A stretch of DNA of 64,000 nt from Promethearchaeota archaeon. GTDB lineage: Archaea; Asgardarchaeota; Lokiarchaeia; Sigyniarchaeales; SOKP01. Shown in pieces: positions 1 to 8,392 of this stretch. The DNA lies in contig JAHLWS010000030.1 in assembly GCA_019057795.1 (NCBI GenBank), positions 1-64,000 of the forward strand, given 5' to 3'. The notes beneath the pieces were generated by a model that did no database searches, was not told the DNA's origin, and saw only the letters and a program-made list of their open reading frames with translations. Positions within the stretch are counted from its first letter, which is position 1, and every line of letters begins with the position of its first letter. The translations under genes were made by a program, and so were the position numbers.

Positions 1-165
1 AAGTCAAATAGCAAGTATCGTGGACTATACTTTTGTAAAGATTGCGGGGTTGTCCTAAACTCTGATGTGAACGCTTCCAGAAACATTCTACAAAAAGGAG
101 TCCCTAAATCCAAGTGGATAGGGGATAGAGGATGCTTGAACCATCCGGTAGTGTTGAAAGTCTAA
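1..165 (+). pseudogene. tnpB: 3' end of IS605-type TnpB (OrfB) transposase-associated nuclease, cut by window edge
   Basis: The reading frame is open from base 1 to a TAA at 163-165 and encodes the last 54 residues of a TnpB/OrfB-like RNA-guided nuclease. Visible are a zinc-ribbon half (FCKDCG) followed at once by the RuvC-III signature (NSDVNASRNI, the D-x-N-A pattern), which together are typical of the TnpB C-terminus. The tail after RuvC-III is about 28 residues. Everything upstream lies outside the window, so I cannot tell whether the gene is whole. A hairpin follows it, as expected for an IS200/IS605 right end. The family assignment rests on two adjacent motifs only. Confidence 0.8.
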
Positions 166-172
166 CTTACGA

Positions 173-196
173 ATCCATAACCTTTAGGCTATGGAT
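173..196 (+). repeat. Terminal hairpin, probable right end of the IS605-type element
   Basis: A near-perfect stem-loop: ATCCATA (173-179) pairs with TATGGAT (190-196), with an inner CCT/AGG stem across a TT loop and one A/C mismatch. It sits 8 bases after the tnpB stop, where IS200/IS605 elements carry the subterminal right-end hairpin recognised by TnpA, and where the omega RNA of TnpB ends. It also lies 3 bases from the ileS stop codon, so it may act as a shared 3' end signal. The element boundary itself is not proven. Confidence 0.6.
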
Positions 197-198
197 GT

Positions 199-3100
199 TC
201 AATAGTTTTCTCTTTTATAATTATACGTAATAGACTTTAAATTTGCTTCTTCTAACTTCGTGTTGCAATACGGACACTGCACTTCAGCACCTTTTTTTAG
301 TCTTTTGTTGATATTATCCTTTAAAGAAGCAGAGCAGTCTTTATTTGGACAAATGTATAACTTTGCAAATACTATTTCCTTCTCTTCGTTGAGTTCCTCG
401 GAAGAAATTTCAAATTTTTTCGCCGATACTTTATCCGAAATGCTTTCTCTTTTTGTTTCGATGTATTCCTTTAAATAATCGGTACTAGTTCCAATTGCCA
501 ACGAAATCGTCTCACCTGCTTTATAGTCGTTCTTTTTACGAGAGAATTGAATGTTTCTTATTAAATCGTTAACTACGCGTTCATTTAATAGCTTATCGTC
601 AACGCTAACATCCAGATAAATATCACAGTATTTGTGTTCTATTTTTCGCAAATTATCCGCAGATTTTACCGATTTTTTTATTTCTAATTCCTTTACGTTT
701 CCTATTTGCTTAATAATCTCTGGAAATCCTATTTCCGGCATATTTTTTTTTGGTTCTATAATTATTCGTTTGTTTGGCCATCTTAGCCTTATTTTATTTT
801 CTTCCTTTAACGCTCTAATCGATTCTATTAGGTCTCTTACAAATCTCATTTCTTCTTCTAATTTTGCGTCGATTTTTGTTTTATCGGTTTCTGGCCAATT
901 TTGCAGGTGAATGCTTTCAGATTCCTCCAAACCCATTGACTTTAAGTGAGGTTTGAACATTTTTAAGAATAATTCTTCGCTGAGCATTGGATTAATAGGA
1001 GCTAACATCAATAAAACATTGAATAAGACCTTATAAAGTACTGCCATAATCTGGAGCTTATTTGGATCGTCGGAATATATATCAAGTTTTTCTCGGTTTA
1101 ACATTATATACCATCTACTTATATCGCTAACAATTAAATCTCTCAGTTCACCAGGAATCCATGGGAGTTCGTATTTATCGGATAATTCTGTTATTTTTTC
1201 AATAGTAGAATGCGTCCTTGAAAGTATCCACTTATCTAACTTGCTTAGCTTTTTCTCGTCAATTTTAACCTTGGAAGGATCAAATTTAGCTAAACCAAAT
1301 TTCTCATTAGCGTAAACATAAACGTTCCAGATTGTATTGATGATTTTATAGGTATCTGCGTATTCCTTCGCACTGAAGTTTAAATCGCGACCTGGTTGAG
1401 TTGCTCCAATACAATAGAACCGGAACGTTTCGATACCCTTTATCTGCGAATACGACTTCTTGTTTTTTATTTGGTCTAAAGTGCCATTAATAAGATCTTC
1501 AGGTAAAAATGCTGTCCCTTTCGATTTGCTCATTTTTACTTTATCTCGTAAAACCCAGCCGTGCATGTAGCAATTATCGTAATTTTTTTTCCCTGTGGAA
1601 ACCATTGCGCTACACAACAAGCTATTAAACCACCCTCTGATCTGATCTTTACCCTCAAGTATGAAGTCCGCAGGAACCCAAGTGTCGTAATGGCTCTCGC
1701 CGTCGTACACTTCCTGTGAAGCCCACATTACCGAACCTGAGTCCAACCAAACGTCTAGAATGTCTGGTATCCGTTTTTTTGTTCCTTTATTACACTTTTT
1801 ACATTTCCAAGTAACATTATCTATCCAAGGACGGTGCAAGTCTTCTGGGCATTCTCCAGCAATTTCTTTTAGTTCTTTTACCGAACCTATCACTGTTATA
1901 TCGCCACAATCTTCGTTATCACATATCCAAACATTTAATGGAACCCCCCAAAAGCGCTGTCTCGAGATACACCAATCTTTTAGAGAAGTTAACCAGCTTT
2001 TAAACCATCTATTGCCCGCCCAGTCAGGAATCCAATATATCTCTGCGTTTTTTTCTAATAATTCCGAAGCTATGCTTTCAGTTTTAAAAAACCATTGGTT
2101 TGTCGCTCGATACACTAGTTTTGAATCGCACCTCCAACAGTGAGCGTATTCATGCTCTAACTCGCTAGTTAAAAGAAGAGTTCCTTTTTCCTTCAATAAA
2201 GCTAAAATTTCTTTATTCGCGTCAAATACAAATTTTCCTTCAAATACTCCTGCGTCTTTCGTGTAAACGCCCCTTATATCGACTGGAGTAAAAACGGGAA
2301 TATTATTTGCCACACCTACCTCAAAGTCTTCAGGTCCGTGACCGGGAGCGGAGTGAACTAATCCAACGCCTTCCGAGGCCGAAACATATTCTTCCGATAA
2401 AAGGATGGTATGTACTGTATCGCTTTGATTTGCCAATTCTTTTTGAAACGGAACTTCGTCTAATAAGGGATGTATGTATTTTTTACCCTCCAATTGTTCG
2501 CCGTAAAATTCCTCTACAATTTTGTATTTGAAGCCCAATTCTCCAGAGATTAAATGCGTAACGGAAGCTTTCGATAAAATCCAATATTCATTCAAGTCTT
2601 CTAATTTAACTTTTACGTATTCAGCAATCGGATTCGCCATAATTGCTTCGTTTGCCACTAAAGTCCAGGGTGTCGTAGTCCATATTATGAAATATGTATC
2701 GTCCATATCTGCCGATTTTATCTTTAGAAATAAACTTGTATCTATAACGTTTTTATAATCGTGTTCGTGCTTAGCAAGAGCAGTCGCGCACCTTGGACAA
2801 CAATTTAATGGCCTAAAAAATTGGTACATTAAACCTTTTTCGTAAGCTTTTTTCAAGGTCCACCATATTCCTTCGATATAGCTGTTTTTAAACGTTATGT
2901 AAGGATTGTCCCAATCCCAGAAATAACAGCCTAAGCGTTTGAATTGCTCGTTCATTACTAAAAGTCTTTCTTGAGCGTACTCTTTACAATTCTTTATAAA
3001 CTTATCTACGCCATATTTCTGAATCTCTTGCTTATTCTTGATTCCTAGTAATTTTTCAATCTGAACTTCAATAGGAAGCCCATGAGTATCGTATCCTGGG

Positions 3101-3351
3101 GTGTCAGTTACCTTAAAGCCTCTCATTCGCTTGTATTTAATTAAGTAATCTTTTAATATCTTATTCCAAGCTGTTCCAAGGTGAATTGAGCCCGTAGTAT
3201 AAGGTGGACCGTCAATAAACCTCCAAACCTTCTTTCCTTCTTCTTTTTTTCTGATCAAGGAATAAATTTCTTCTTTCTTCCAAAAATCCAATATGGTCTC
3301 TTCTAATTTTATCAGATTCAATCTTTTTTCTAATGTTTCCACGAAAACCAT
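199..3351 (-). CDS. ileS: Isoleucyl-tRNA synthetase, archaeal type
   Basis: This class Ia synthetase charges tRNA-Ile with isoleucine in the cytoplasm. The 1050-residue protein has the HIGH-type motif HLGT at 57-60 in the context GSIHLGTAWN, a large editing (CP1) domain with TTTPWT near 225-230 and the GHGPEDF motif near 337-343, the EGKDQIRGWF segment near 566-575, and the catalytic KMSKS at 606-610. The remainder is the anticodon-binding domain, ending in a C-terminal zinc ribbon (CPNKDC...CPYC). Length and layout are as expected for archaeal IleRS. The ATG start at 3349-3351 fits the conserved N-terminus. The RWD-RING gene lies 130 bases upstream on the same strand and may be co-transcribed. 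CG-containing codons are commoner here than in the polysaccharide region, consistent with a resident housekeeping gene. Confidence 0.98.
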   Translation of the reverse strand: MVFVETLEKRLNLIKLEETILDFWKKEEIYSLIRKKEEGKKVWRFIDGPPYTTGSIHLGTAWNKILKDYLIKYKRMRGFKVTDTPGYDTHGLPIEVQIEKLLGIKNKQEIQKYGVDKFIKNCKEYAQERLLVMNEQFKRLGCYFWDWDNPYITFKNSYIEGIWWTLKKAYEKGLMYQFFRPLNCCPRCATALAKHEHDYKNVIDTSLFLKIKSADMDDTYFIIWTTTPWTLVANEAIMANPIAEYVKVKLEDLNEYWILSKASVTHLISGELGFKYKIVEEFYGEQLEGKKYIHPLLDEVPFQKELANQSDTVHTILLSEEYVSASEGVGLVHSAPGHGPEDFEVGVANNIPVFTPVDIRGVYTKDAGVFEGKFVFDANKEILALLKEKGTLLLTSELEHEYAHCWRCDSKLVYRATNQWFFKTESIASELLEKNAEIYWIPDWAGNRWFKSWLTSLKDWCISRQRFWGVPLNVWICDNEDCGDITVIGSVKELKEIAGECPEDLHRPWIDNVTWKCKKCNKGTKKRIPDILDVWLDSGSVMWASQEVYDGESHYDTWVPADFILEGKDQIRGWFNSLLCSAMVSTGKKNYDNCYMHGWVLRDKVKMSKSKGTAFLPEDLINGTLDQIKNKKSYSQIKGIETFRFYCIGATQPGRDLNFSAKEYADTYKIINTIWNVYVYANEKFGLAKFDPSKVKIDEKKLSKLDKWILSRTHSTIEKITELSDKYELPWIPGELRDLIVSDISRWYIMLNREKLDIYSDDPNKLQIMAVLYKVLFNVLLMLAPINPMLSEELFLKMFKPHLKSMGLEESESIHLQNWPETDKTKIDAKLEEEMRFVRDLIESIRALKEENKIRLRWPNKRIIIEPKKNMPEIGFPEIIKQIGNVKELEIKKSVKSADNLRKIEHKYCDIYLDVSVDDKLLNERVVNDLIRNIQFSRKKNDYKAGETISLAIGTSTDYLKEYIETKRESISDKVSAKKFEISSEELNEEKEIVFAKLYICPNKDCSASLKDNINKRLKKGAEVQCPYCNTKLEEANLKSITYNYKRENY

Positions 3352-3481
3352 CTTGATAATGTTGTAATTGTAAAATAAAATAATAATAAACTAAAAAATT
3401 TAACCAATTCACCAAGAAACAGACATATTTTAATGAAAAATTTAAAAAATGGTTATATTAATATCGAGTAATAAATATCTC

Positions 3482-5257
3482 TTAATCCAGCATTAAACTC
3501 GGAGGTGGAATTTTAAGACAGAAACCACATTTGCCAAAAGATTTAATAGTTTGCTGCCAACAGTGAAGATGATAATGTTTTTCACAATGTGGGCATTCTG
3601 CATGACAATTATTTTCACCAGCAATTTTTCTACTACAGCTAGGACACTCAATTTTATGGCATATAACACACGAAAGTACCGAAACCTCAAAAATCTTCTT
3701 TGAGATCGAGTTAAATAAATCCACTAAATAGCTAAATGGAGACCAATCCTCAAAGAAACTCTTAAAAGAAGCTTGAAGGTCGTTCTTTATTTTTTCGTGC
3801 GCTTCTAATTCAAATTCGTTAAGGATTTTAATTGAGGGCACTTTCATGGGGTATTCAATAGGCAAATTGATCTGAAATTCGAAAGTTAAATCTTGAGTTT
3901 TCATCTTACCTTTCATATCCACTCTCAAAATTGACTCAGATGCATCGTATTCAATTTTTTTGTAATGTTCCTTTAATAATTCTATTTCGAAATTTATTCT
4001 AGAGTTTTTATCTACCAACCAGGCGAGTTCTCTTATAACTTCAACAGGTTCAGATTCGCCCTCTACCCAGTTTTTATACGATTTCAATTCTGTCAATGGT
4101 GTCATAATAATTTGTTGTAATTGCGAAGATAAATCAATAATCGGAGGTTTAGGATAAGATTCTAGGTTTACATCCAATAAATACTCTTTAAATCCATATG
4201 TCACCAAATGAACTTGTAACTTGGTTACATCGTCAGAGTCTAAATCGCATTTATATTCGCCAAGAATCTTTTTTGATTCCTGCTCAATATCTTTTATAAA
4301 GTACAACTTGTTCTCTAATTCACGCAAAATATCCACAACGTGAGGAGGTTTTTTAGTATTCCAGTTTCTTAATATGTCTAAAGTTTGATAAACATCGCCT
4401 ATTAAATTGTGAGCTTCTTCTGGAACATTTACCGATGGTTTTTCTGGATAATCGTTAAAATTAATCTGAATTAGGAATGTTTTCGTAAGAGTAATCGTTA
4501 AATAAACGTTTAAATCCCCTTTCTGTTGGGATTTTTGGTCGTACGCGTATTCTTGTTGAATTAAACCGATTTCCGTGTTTAACGCAACACTTGTTTGCTC
4601 GTGATCGGCAAAAAGCTCTGGTTGAGTTAATTCAGTCGTTTCTTGAGATCCAATTTCATCCAATTTTGTAGGTTCAGTTACAAAACTTTCCTCGTGAGGT
4701 TCTTTCTTGGTTGATATATTTTCTTCGATTTCAGAAGGCGTGAGAAATTGCTCGTATTCAAAATCAGGAGGATACGCGTTCAAATCAGGAGTCAAATATT
4801 CTTCTTTTTCTGTTTTCGTTTCCATTTCCGGTGTTTTCACTTCCGCCTCATCTCTTTCTTGAAGCGATTCTGTTTTAATTTGCTCAGAAGCTTCATTAAC
4901 CTCGGATATATCAGATGTAGGGGTTGATGGTAGATGTTCTTCTTTTTCCGATCCTCGCAATGCCTGCTGGATTTTTGCTTTAAGTTCAGCAATTATATCT
5001 ACTACTGAAGAATTTGTTGTCCAATTATTAACAGTTTCTAATTGAAAATCTCCTAAAAGTTCCTTGATCTCCTTGTGATGCCCTAAATCCGGAGGAATGT
5101 ACGGAAAATCGTCGCCAAACTTAATCTCTAATTCGTATTTCCCTTCTGGAGTCTCGTACACATACCCATATAAATGCGAGATGTTCCCGGAAACCATCCA
5201 GAACGAGAATTTGGTGGCAATTTTTTGGGCTTCCTTTAAAATTCTTTGCTTATCCAT
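3482..5257 (-). CDS. Four tandem RWD/UBC-like domains plus C-terminal RING-like zinc finger
   Basis: I read a 591-residue multidomain protein. Four modules share the RWD/UBC pattern of a beta-meander, a YP-x-x-PP-like turn and a final helix after an NW or DW: about 1-100 (FPYIPP, NNWTTNSS), 227-320 (YPEKPS, RNWNTKKPP), 322-418 (YPKPP, KNWVEG) and 420-525 (YPMKVP, EDWSPFS). No cysteine sits where an E2 active site would be, so these are RWD-like (E2-fold, non-catalytic). An acidic, probably disordered linker covers about 100-226. Residues 530-580 carry CVIC, CPSC, CPHC, H-x-H-x-x-C-W and CGFC, resembling prokaryotic RING/treble-clef fingers. RWD plus RING is known from eukaryotic ubiquitin ligases (RNF14/RNF25 type). 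An E3-like or ubiquitin-scaffold role is inference; no ubiquitin, E1 or E2 gene is in the window. Confidence 0.75.
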   Translation of the reverse strand: MDKQRILKEAQKIATKFSFWMVSGNISHLYGYVYETPEGKYELEIKFGDDFPYIPPDLGHHKEIKELLGDFQLETVNNWTTNSSVVDIIAELKAKIQQALRGSEKEEHLPSTPTSDISEVNEASEQIKTESLQERDEAEVKTPEMETKTEKEEYLTPDLNAYPPDFEYEQFLTPSEIEENISTKKEPHEESFVTEPTKLDEIGSQETTELTQPELFADHEQTSVALNTEIGLIQQEYAYDQKSQQKGDLNVYLTITLTKTFLIQINFNDYPEKPSVNVPEEAHNLIGDVYQTLDILRNWNTKKPPHVVDILRELENKLYFIKDIEQESKKILGEYKCDLDSDDVTKLQVHLVTYGFKEYLLDVNLESYPKPPIIDLSSQLQQIIMTPLTELKSYKNWVEGESEPVEVIRELAWLVDKNSRINFEIELLKEHYKKIEYDASESILRVDMKGKMKTQDLTFEFQINLPIEYPMKVPSIKILNEFELEAHEKIKNDLQASFKSFFEDWSPFSYLVDLFNSISKKIFEVSVLSCVICHKIECPSCSRKIAGENNCHAECPHCEKHYHLHCWQQTIKSFGKCGFCLKIPPPSLMLD

Positions 5258-5285
5258 TTAGAACTCAGTTTTTTTTATATTTTTT

Positions 5286-5297
5286 TTATATTTAAAA
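5286..5297 (-). promoter_or_regulatory. Possible TATA box of the RWD-RING gene
   Basis: On the minus strand an A/T octamer-like TTTAAATATA is centred about 33 bases before the ATG at 5257. That spacing fits an archaeal TATA box with a very short leader. The surroundings are AT-rich, so the call is weak. Confidence 0.25.
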
Positions 5298-5459
5298 CAT
5301 CACAGTATTTTCTTAAAAATATTTATAAAAATGATAATTTTTCTATAAGATTAGACTTATTTCAAAAAAGCCATAATCTTTAAATAATTATCAGTAATTA
5401 TATATAATTAAGCATAATTAAATTAGGTTAAATATAATTAAGCCGATAGTTGATGAAGA

Positions 5460-5615
5460 ATGCCAAATAATTGGGAGATTGGAAAAGAAGCTAGAGAACT
5501 AAATGAAAAAACTATTTTTGAAAGAATGAAAATCGAAAGGCGTTCTATCAAAAGGTTAGCAGGGGCATTTGTTATTTATTTCTTAACAATGATTTCGTTC
5601 TATTTCTTATTATAA
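5460..5615 (+). CDS. Small single-pass membrane protein upstream of the TauE-like permease
   Basis: This ATG-to-TAA frame encodes 51 residues. The N-terminal two thirds are charged and helical-looking (WEIGKEARELNEKT, then ERMKIERRSIKR), and the C-terminus is one membrane segment (about 35-51, LAGAFVIYFLTMISFYFLL). The basic stretch before the segment predicts a cytoplasmic N-terminus. It ends 12 bases before the TauE/SafE-family start, so the two are probably co-transcribed and the small protein may be an accessory subunit. I do not recognise a family. Gene status rests on the clean charged-then-hydrophobic layout and the spacing. Confidence 0.5.
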   Translation: MPNNWEIGKEARELNEKTIFERMKIERRSIKRLAGAFVIYFLTMISFYFLL

Positions 5616-5627
5616 GGTAAAATAAAG

Positions 5628-6419
5628 ATGGAATTAATATTGCTAATTATATTATTAGCATTTTTATTTGAATCAATGGATTCTTCATCTGGTATGGGAT
5701 TTGGTACGGCATTAGCACCATTATTATTCTTACTTGGTTATAGTCCGCTCCAAGTCGTTCCTACACTTTTAATTTCTGAAACTATAACAGGCTTAGTTGA
5801 CGCTTTTTTTGATCATGAATTTAAAAACGTTAATTTTTCTTTCCGTCCTCTTAGTGACGCCACTAAACTTGCGCTTTATATGGGATTTTTTGGCTGTATA
5901 GCAATATCAATTTCAATTTCTCTAGGATATTTTGCGATAAAATTTCCAGATTACATTATTAAAACATATGTAGCAATATTAGTTATGTTCATGGCTATTG
6001 TAGGCTTTTTAAGAATAAAATTGAAGAAGCGTAATACTTTCAATCCGAGACCTAAAATGCTTTTAGCTTTTTCTACTCTGGCAGGCTTCAATAAAGGAAT
6101 AGGCGGTGGAGGATATGGTCCGGTTATTACTATGGGTCAAATATTTTCGGGTGTTTACGAAAAAAGTGCAACTGCCATCGTATCTTTTTCAGAAGCGATG
6201 GTTTCTCTTATGGGAATTTTTACTTTCTTCCTAATAAGTTATGCCGGAGTAGAAATTGATCTCTTTCTTTTACCATCAATCTTTACGGGAGGATTTCTTG
6301 CTGCTCTTTTAGCTCCGTATATGGTTAGAGTTTTACCCAATAAAATCTGGAAATATTTTATACCTATTTACGCTTTAGGCATAGGAGTTTTTTCGCTATT
6401 AAAATTATTTATTCCATAA
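5628..6419 (+). CDS. TauE/SafE (DUF81) family membrane transporter
   Basis: The 263-residue protein is almost entirely hydrophobic, with about seven or eight membrane segments, and has the family's internal half-repeat. In the first half the signature region reads GMGFGTALAPLLFLLGYSPLQ; in the second half it is GFNKGIGGGGYGPVITMGQ. TauE/SafE proteins export or import sulfur-containing organic anions such as sulfite or sulfoacetate; the substrate here is unknown. Length matches the family (about 250-270). The ATG follows TAAGGTAAAATAAAG, a modest ribosome-binding context. A 51-residue membrane protein precedes it in the same orientation. No sulfur-metabolism gene is nearby to suggest a substrate. 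Confidence 0.85.
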   Translation: MELILLIILLAFLFESMDSSSGMGFGTALAPLLFLLGYSPLQVVPTLLISETITGLVDAFFDHEFKNVNFSFRPLSDATKLALYMGFFGCIAISISISLGYFAIKFPDYIIKTYVAILVMFMAIVGFLRIKLKKRNTFNPRPKMLLAFSTLAGFNKGIGGGGYGPVITMGQIFSGVYEKSATAIVSFSEAMVSLMGIFTFFLISYAGVEIDLFLLPSIFTGGFLAALLAPYMVRVLPNKIWKYFIPIYALGIGVFSLLKLFIP

Positions 6420-6439
6420 TCTTACTTTTTTTAATATTT

Positions 6440-6505
6440 TCAAAGGAACTAACATCTTTCAACTTGAAGTTGAAAAATATGTTGATGTTTACGGTGAATG
6501 AACAT
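6440..6505 (+). pseudogene. Decayed C-terminal remnant related to the end of the 8393-9323 pseudogene
   Basis: About 65 bases closely match the region at 9205-9272: both read roughly TCAAA(A/G)GAAC(C/T), then ACATCTTTCAACTTG, then a GATGT(A/T)TACGGTGAAT ending. With one- or two-base indels the product would be SKEPTSFNLEVEKYVDVYGE, matching the other copy. Only this tail survives here. It marks a second, mostly deleted copy of that gene or a recombination scar. Bases 6506-6677 hold nothing I can identify. Confidence 0.55.
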
Positions 6506-6677
6506 TAAAACATGGGAAATTTATTACGTCGTTATAAATAATATGATCAGTGATTAATGTGAGATAATACAAGAATTATTAGCATTAATCGTTATAAACA
6601 CCTCGTATCTTAACGAAGTATACCTCTTGAATCTTTTTTAGGATATGATCTTTTTCTTCAAGAATAATTTGAAATAA

Positions 6678-7628
6678 TTATTGATTTTTTGTTTTTTTAG
6701 ATTTCTTATCAACAAGGCTAATAATCTTTTTTAAAAAAACATGAAGGGGTTTCAAAAAAATATTAAAGTCTTCATCATTAATAGTTTTTAGCATGTAATC
6801 ACCAAGAGAGTTTACAGAAAGACTTTTTTCATTTAAAAGAAAAGTTACTTTCTTATCATAATTTTCGCGGTATTTTTTATATAATTCAAGAACATAAATA
6901 ATTTTGTCAACAATTTCATCTTCATAATCCTTGAGATTAAGATTAAACTTTTTGATAATCTTATATATATCAATGTAATCTTTTTCTTTCACTCCAATTC
7001 TTGTTAGTATAGCTCTAATCTTTTCACATAAGATTTCTCTATGATCATAAATTTGTAATTTGAAGTTCTCTGAGAAGGTCTCCACTTCTTGAGGAAATAA
7101 AAATTTCAGCTCCTCACTCTTAGGAATTATATTACTTAAAGACTTTGTCTTTGATTTAAATTTTAAACATTCGCAAAAATTAATTTGAACCTTAATATAT
7201 CCTTCCTTTTCATGAAATTCTGATTTATAATAAATATTCATTGTAATCATCTTTTTATTTCCTCCATATAATATATATCGTTGATTTCCTCTTTCTGTCT
7301 TAAAGTCTAAATCAAGTTTTTTAGATATGTTTTCAATAATAATTAATATTTCTGTTATTTTTTTAGATAATTCCCTTTTTAAGGTCTTACTTCCTTTATT
7401 TTCAAAACATTTTTGGTCTTTCCAAGTAAAAACTAGGTCTTGAGAGAATCTATAATAGTCAAAATAAGTTTTTATTAAACAAGTTCCTCCTTTAAATAAT
7501 AGGTTTTCCCTTAAAAACTGGTTTTTTGCAAATTCAGAAAGGATTTTATGAAGGATTAAATCAATCTCAATTAATTCCGGGTTATTATAATTAAGGATCT
7601 CTTTTAGCTCAATAATAAAAGCTTTCAT
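6678..7628 (-). CDS. AbiEii-family nucleotidyltransferase toxin with an altered catalytic motif
   Basis: The protein (316 residues) has the layout of AbiEii/DUF1814 toxins of type IV toxin-antitoxin systems: FKGGTCLIK at 45-53, then FSQDLVF at 61-67, the central strand motif KVQINFCE, and HREILCEKIRAILTR near 195-210. AbiEii enzymes are nucleotidyltransferases thought to add nucleotides to tRNA or other targets. The metal-binding motif is normally D-h-D; here it is D64-L-V66, with GTT where GAT would restore the aspartate. The toxin may therefore be inactive, or use another residue. The C-terminal tail is lysine-rich. The AbiEi-like partner lies 39 bases upstream on the same strand. Base composition is more AT-rich than in the neighbouring ileS/wecB genes, which fits acquisition. 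Confidence 0.8.
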   Translation of the reverse strand: MKAFIIELKEILNYNNPELIEIDLILHKILSEFAKNQFLRENLLFKGGTCLIKTYFDYYRFSQDLVFTWKDQKCFENKGSKTLKRELSKKITEILIIIENISKKLDLDFKTERGNQRYILYGGNKKMITMNIYYKSEFHEKEGYIKVQINFCECLKFKSKTKSLSNIIPKSEELKFLFPQEVETFSENFKLQIYDHREILCEKIRAILTRIGVKEKDYIDIYKIIKKFNLNLKDYEDEIVDKIIYVLELYKKYRENYDKKVTFLLNEKSLSVNSLGDYMLKTINDEDFNIFLKPLHVFLKKIISLVDKKSKKTKNQ

Positions 7629-7667
7629 TTTTAATCTATATGTATATCTTACTTAATATATAAAAAT

Positions 7668-8306
7668 TTAACATATTTTTTTCATTATTGTTTTTATGGA
7701 ATTTGGATAATAATTAATATATTCATCTATTTTTTCTAACGAGAGGAGATCAATATATTCAGAAACATTCAAGACAATCTTCTCTTCAGAATTATTATTA
7801 TACTTCCAAACATAAATTAGATCTAAAATTGTTTTCTCCAAATCGGAATATTTAATTTCCTTATTCTCAATGATTCCAAAACTAAGTAAATCACTCTTAA
7901 ATCTTTTGAAAGTAAATTTATTATTAGAAATATTAATTGTTTTACTTCGATAAAGACTATCACTAACAATATAATTAATATTGAAGAATTCATGTGTTGC
8001 ATTATTAAATTTTAATGCAGTGTAGAGTCCAAAATACCAACGTAAATTCATTTTATTTAAAGCCATTGCTGTTAATTCTAATATACTCCTTCTTAATCCA
8101 TATTTTATCTCCCTTGGAGTCTTTATATAAAAAAAACCACGGAATATCCTTATGAAATAGTTTTTTCTAAGAAAATAATTGATTACATATTCATAGTCTA
8201 AATTAAGTGTTTTACAGTCTTTCTTAACCTCTTCTGAGCTGATAAATATTCTATTATTTAGATGGTATTTTTTTAATAAAATTGTTGATTTAATTTTGTG
8301 TCACAT
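7668..8306 (-). CDS. AbiEi-like antitoxin/transcriptional regulator, interrupted by TGA at codon 2
   Basis: The C-terminal part from the internal ATG at 8064-8066 is 132 residues, but the frame stays open upstream to 8300. The extra residues form a winged-helix N-terminus like that of AbiEi antitoxins (YVINYFLRKNYFIRIFRGFFYI, then the conserved switch into MNLRWYFGLYTALKF). In frame just before this is ATG (8304-8306) followed at once by TGA (8301-8303), so a single nonsense codon at position 2 separates the likely start from the rest. No ATG, GTG or TTG lies between that and 8066. Translation from 8066 would lose the DNA-binding domain. It precedes the AbiEii toxin by 39 bases, the usual antitoxin-toxin order. 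I treat the gene as probably damaged; a non-standard start or a sequencing error is possible. Confidence 0.6.
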
Positions 8307-8392
8307 CCTGTATTTCTTTTACTTATTGTGACATAAAATGAAATTAACTTATAAAAATCTATCTGTTAAAATTTATCAAATCCTTAAAGTAA

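Noticed and set aside
1760..2143. 127-codon plus-strand frame antisense to ileS
   Set aside because: It lies wholly within the well-supported ileS gene and its product has no domain-like pattern; the same holds for the other plus-strand frames between 260 and 2758.
3482..5257. Active ubiquitin-conjugating (E2) enzyme
   Set aside because: None of the four UBC-like modules has a cysteine or an HPN-type motif at the E2 active-site position, so a catalytic E2 role is not supported.
8301..8303. Selenocysteine or other recoding at the antitoxin TGA
   Set aside because: A TGA at codon 2 with no SECIS-like structure and no cysteine expected there is better explained by a mutation or sequence error.
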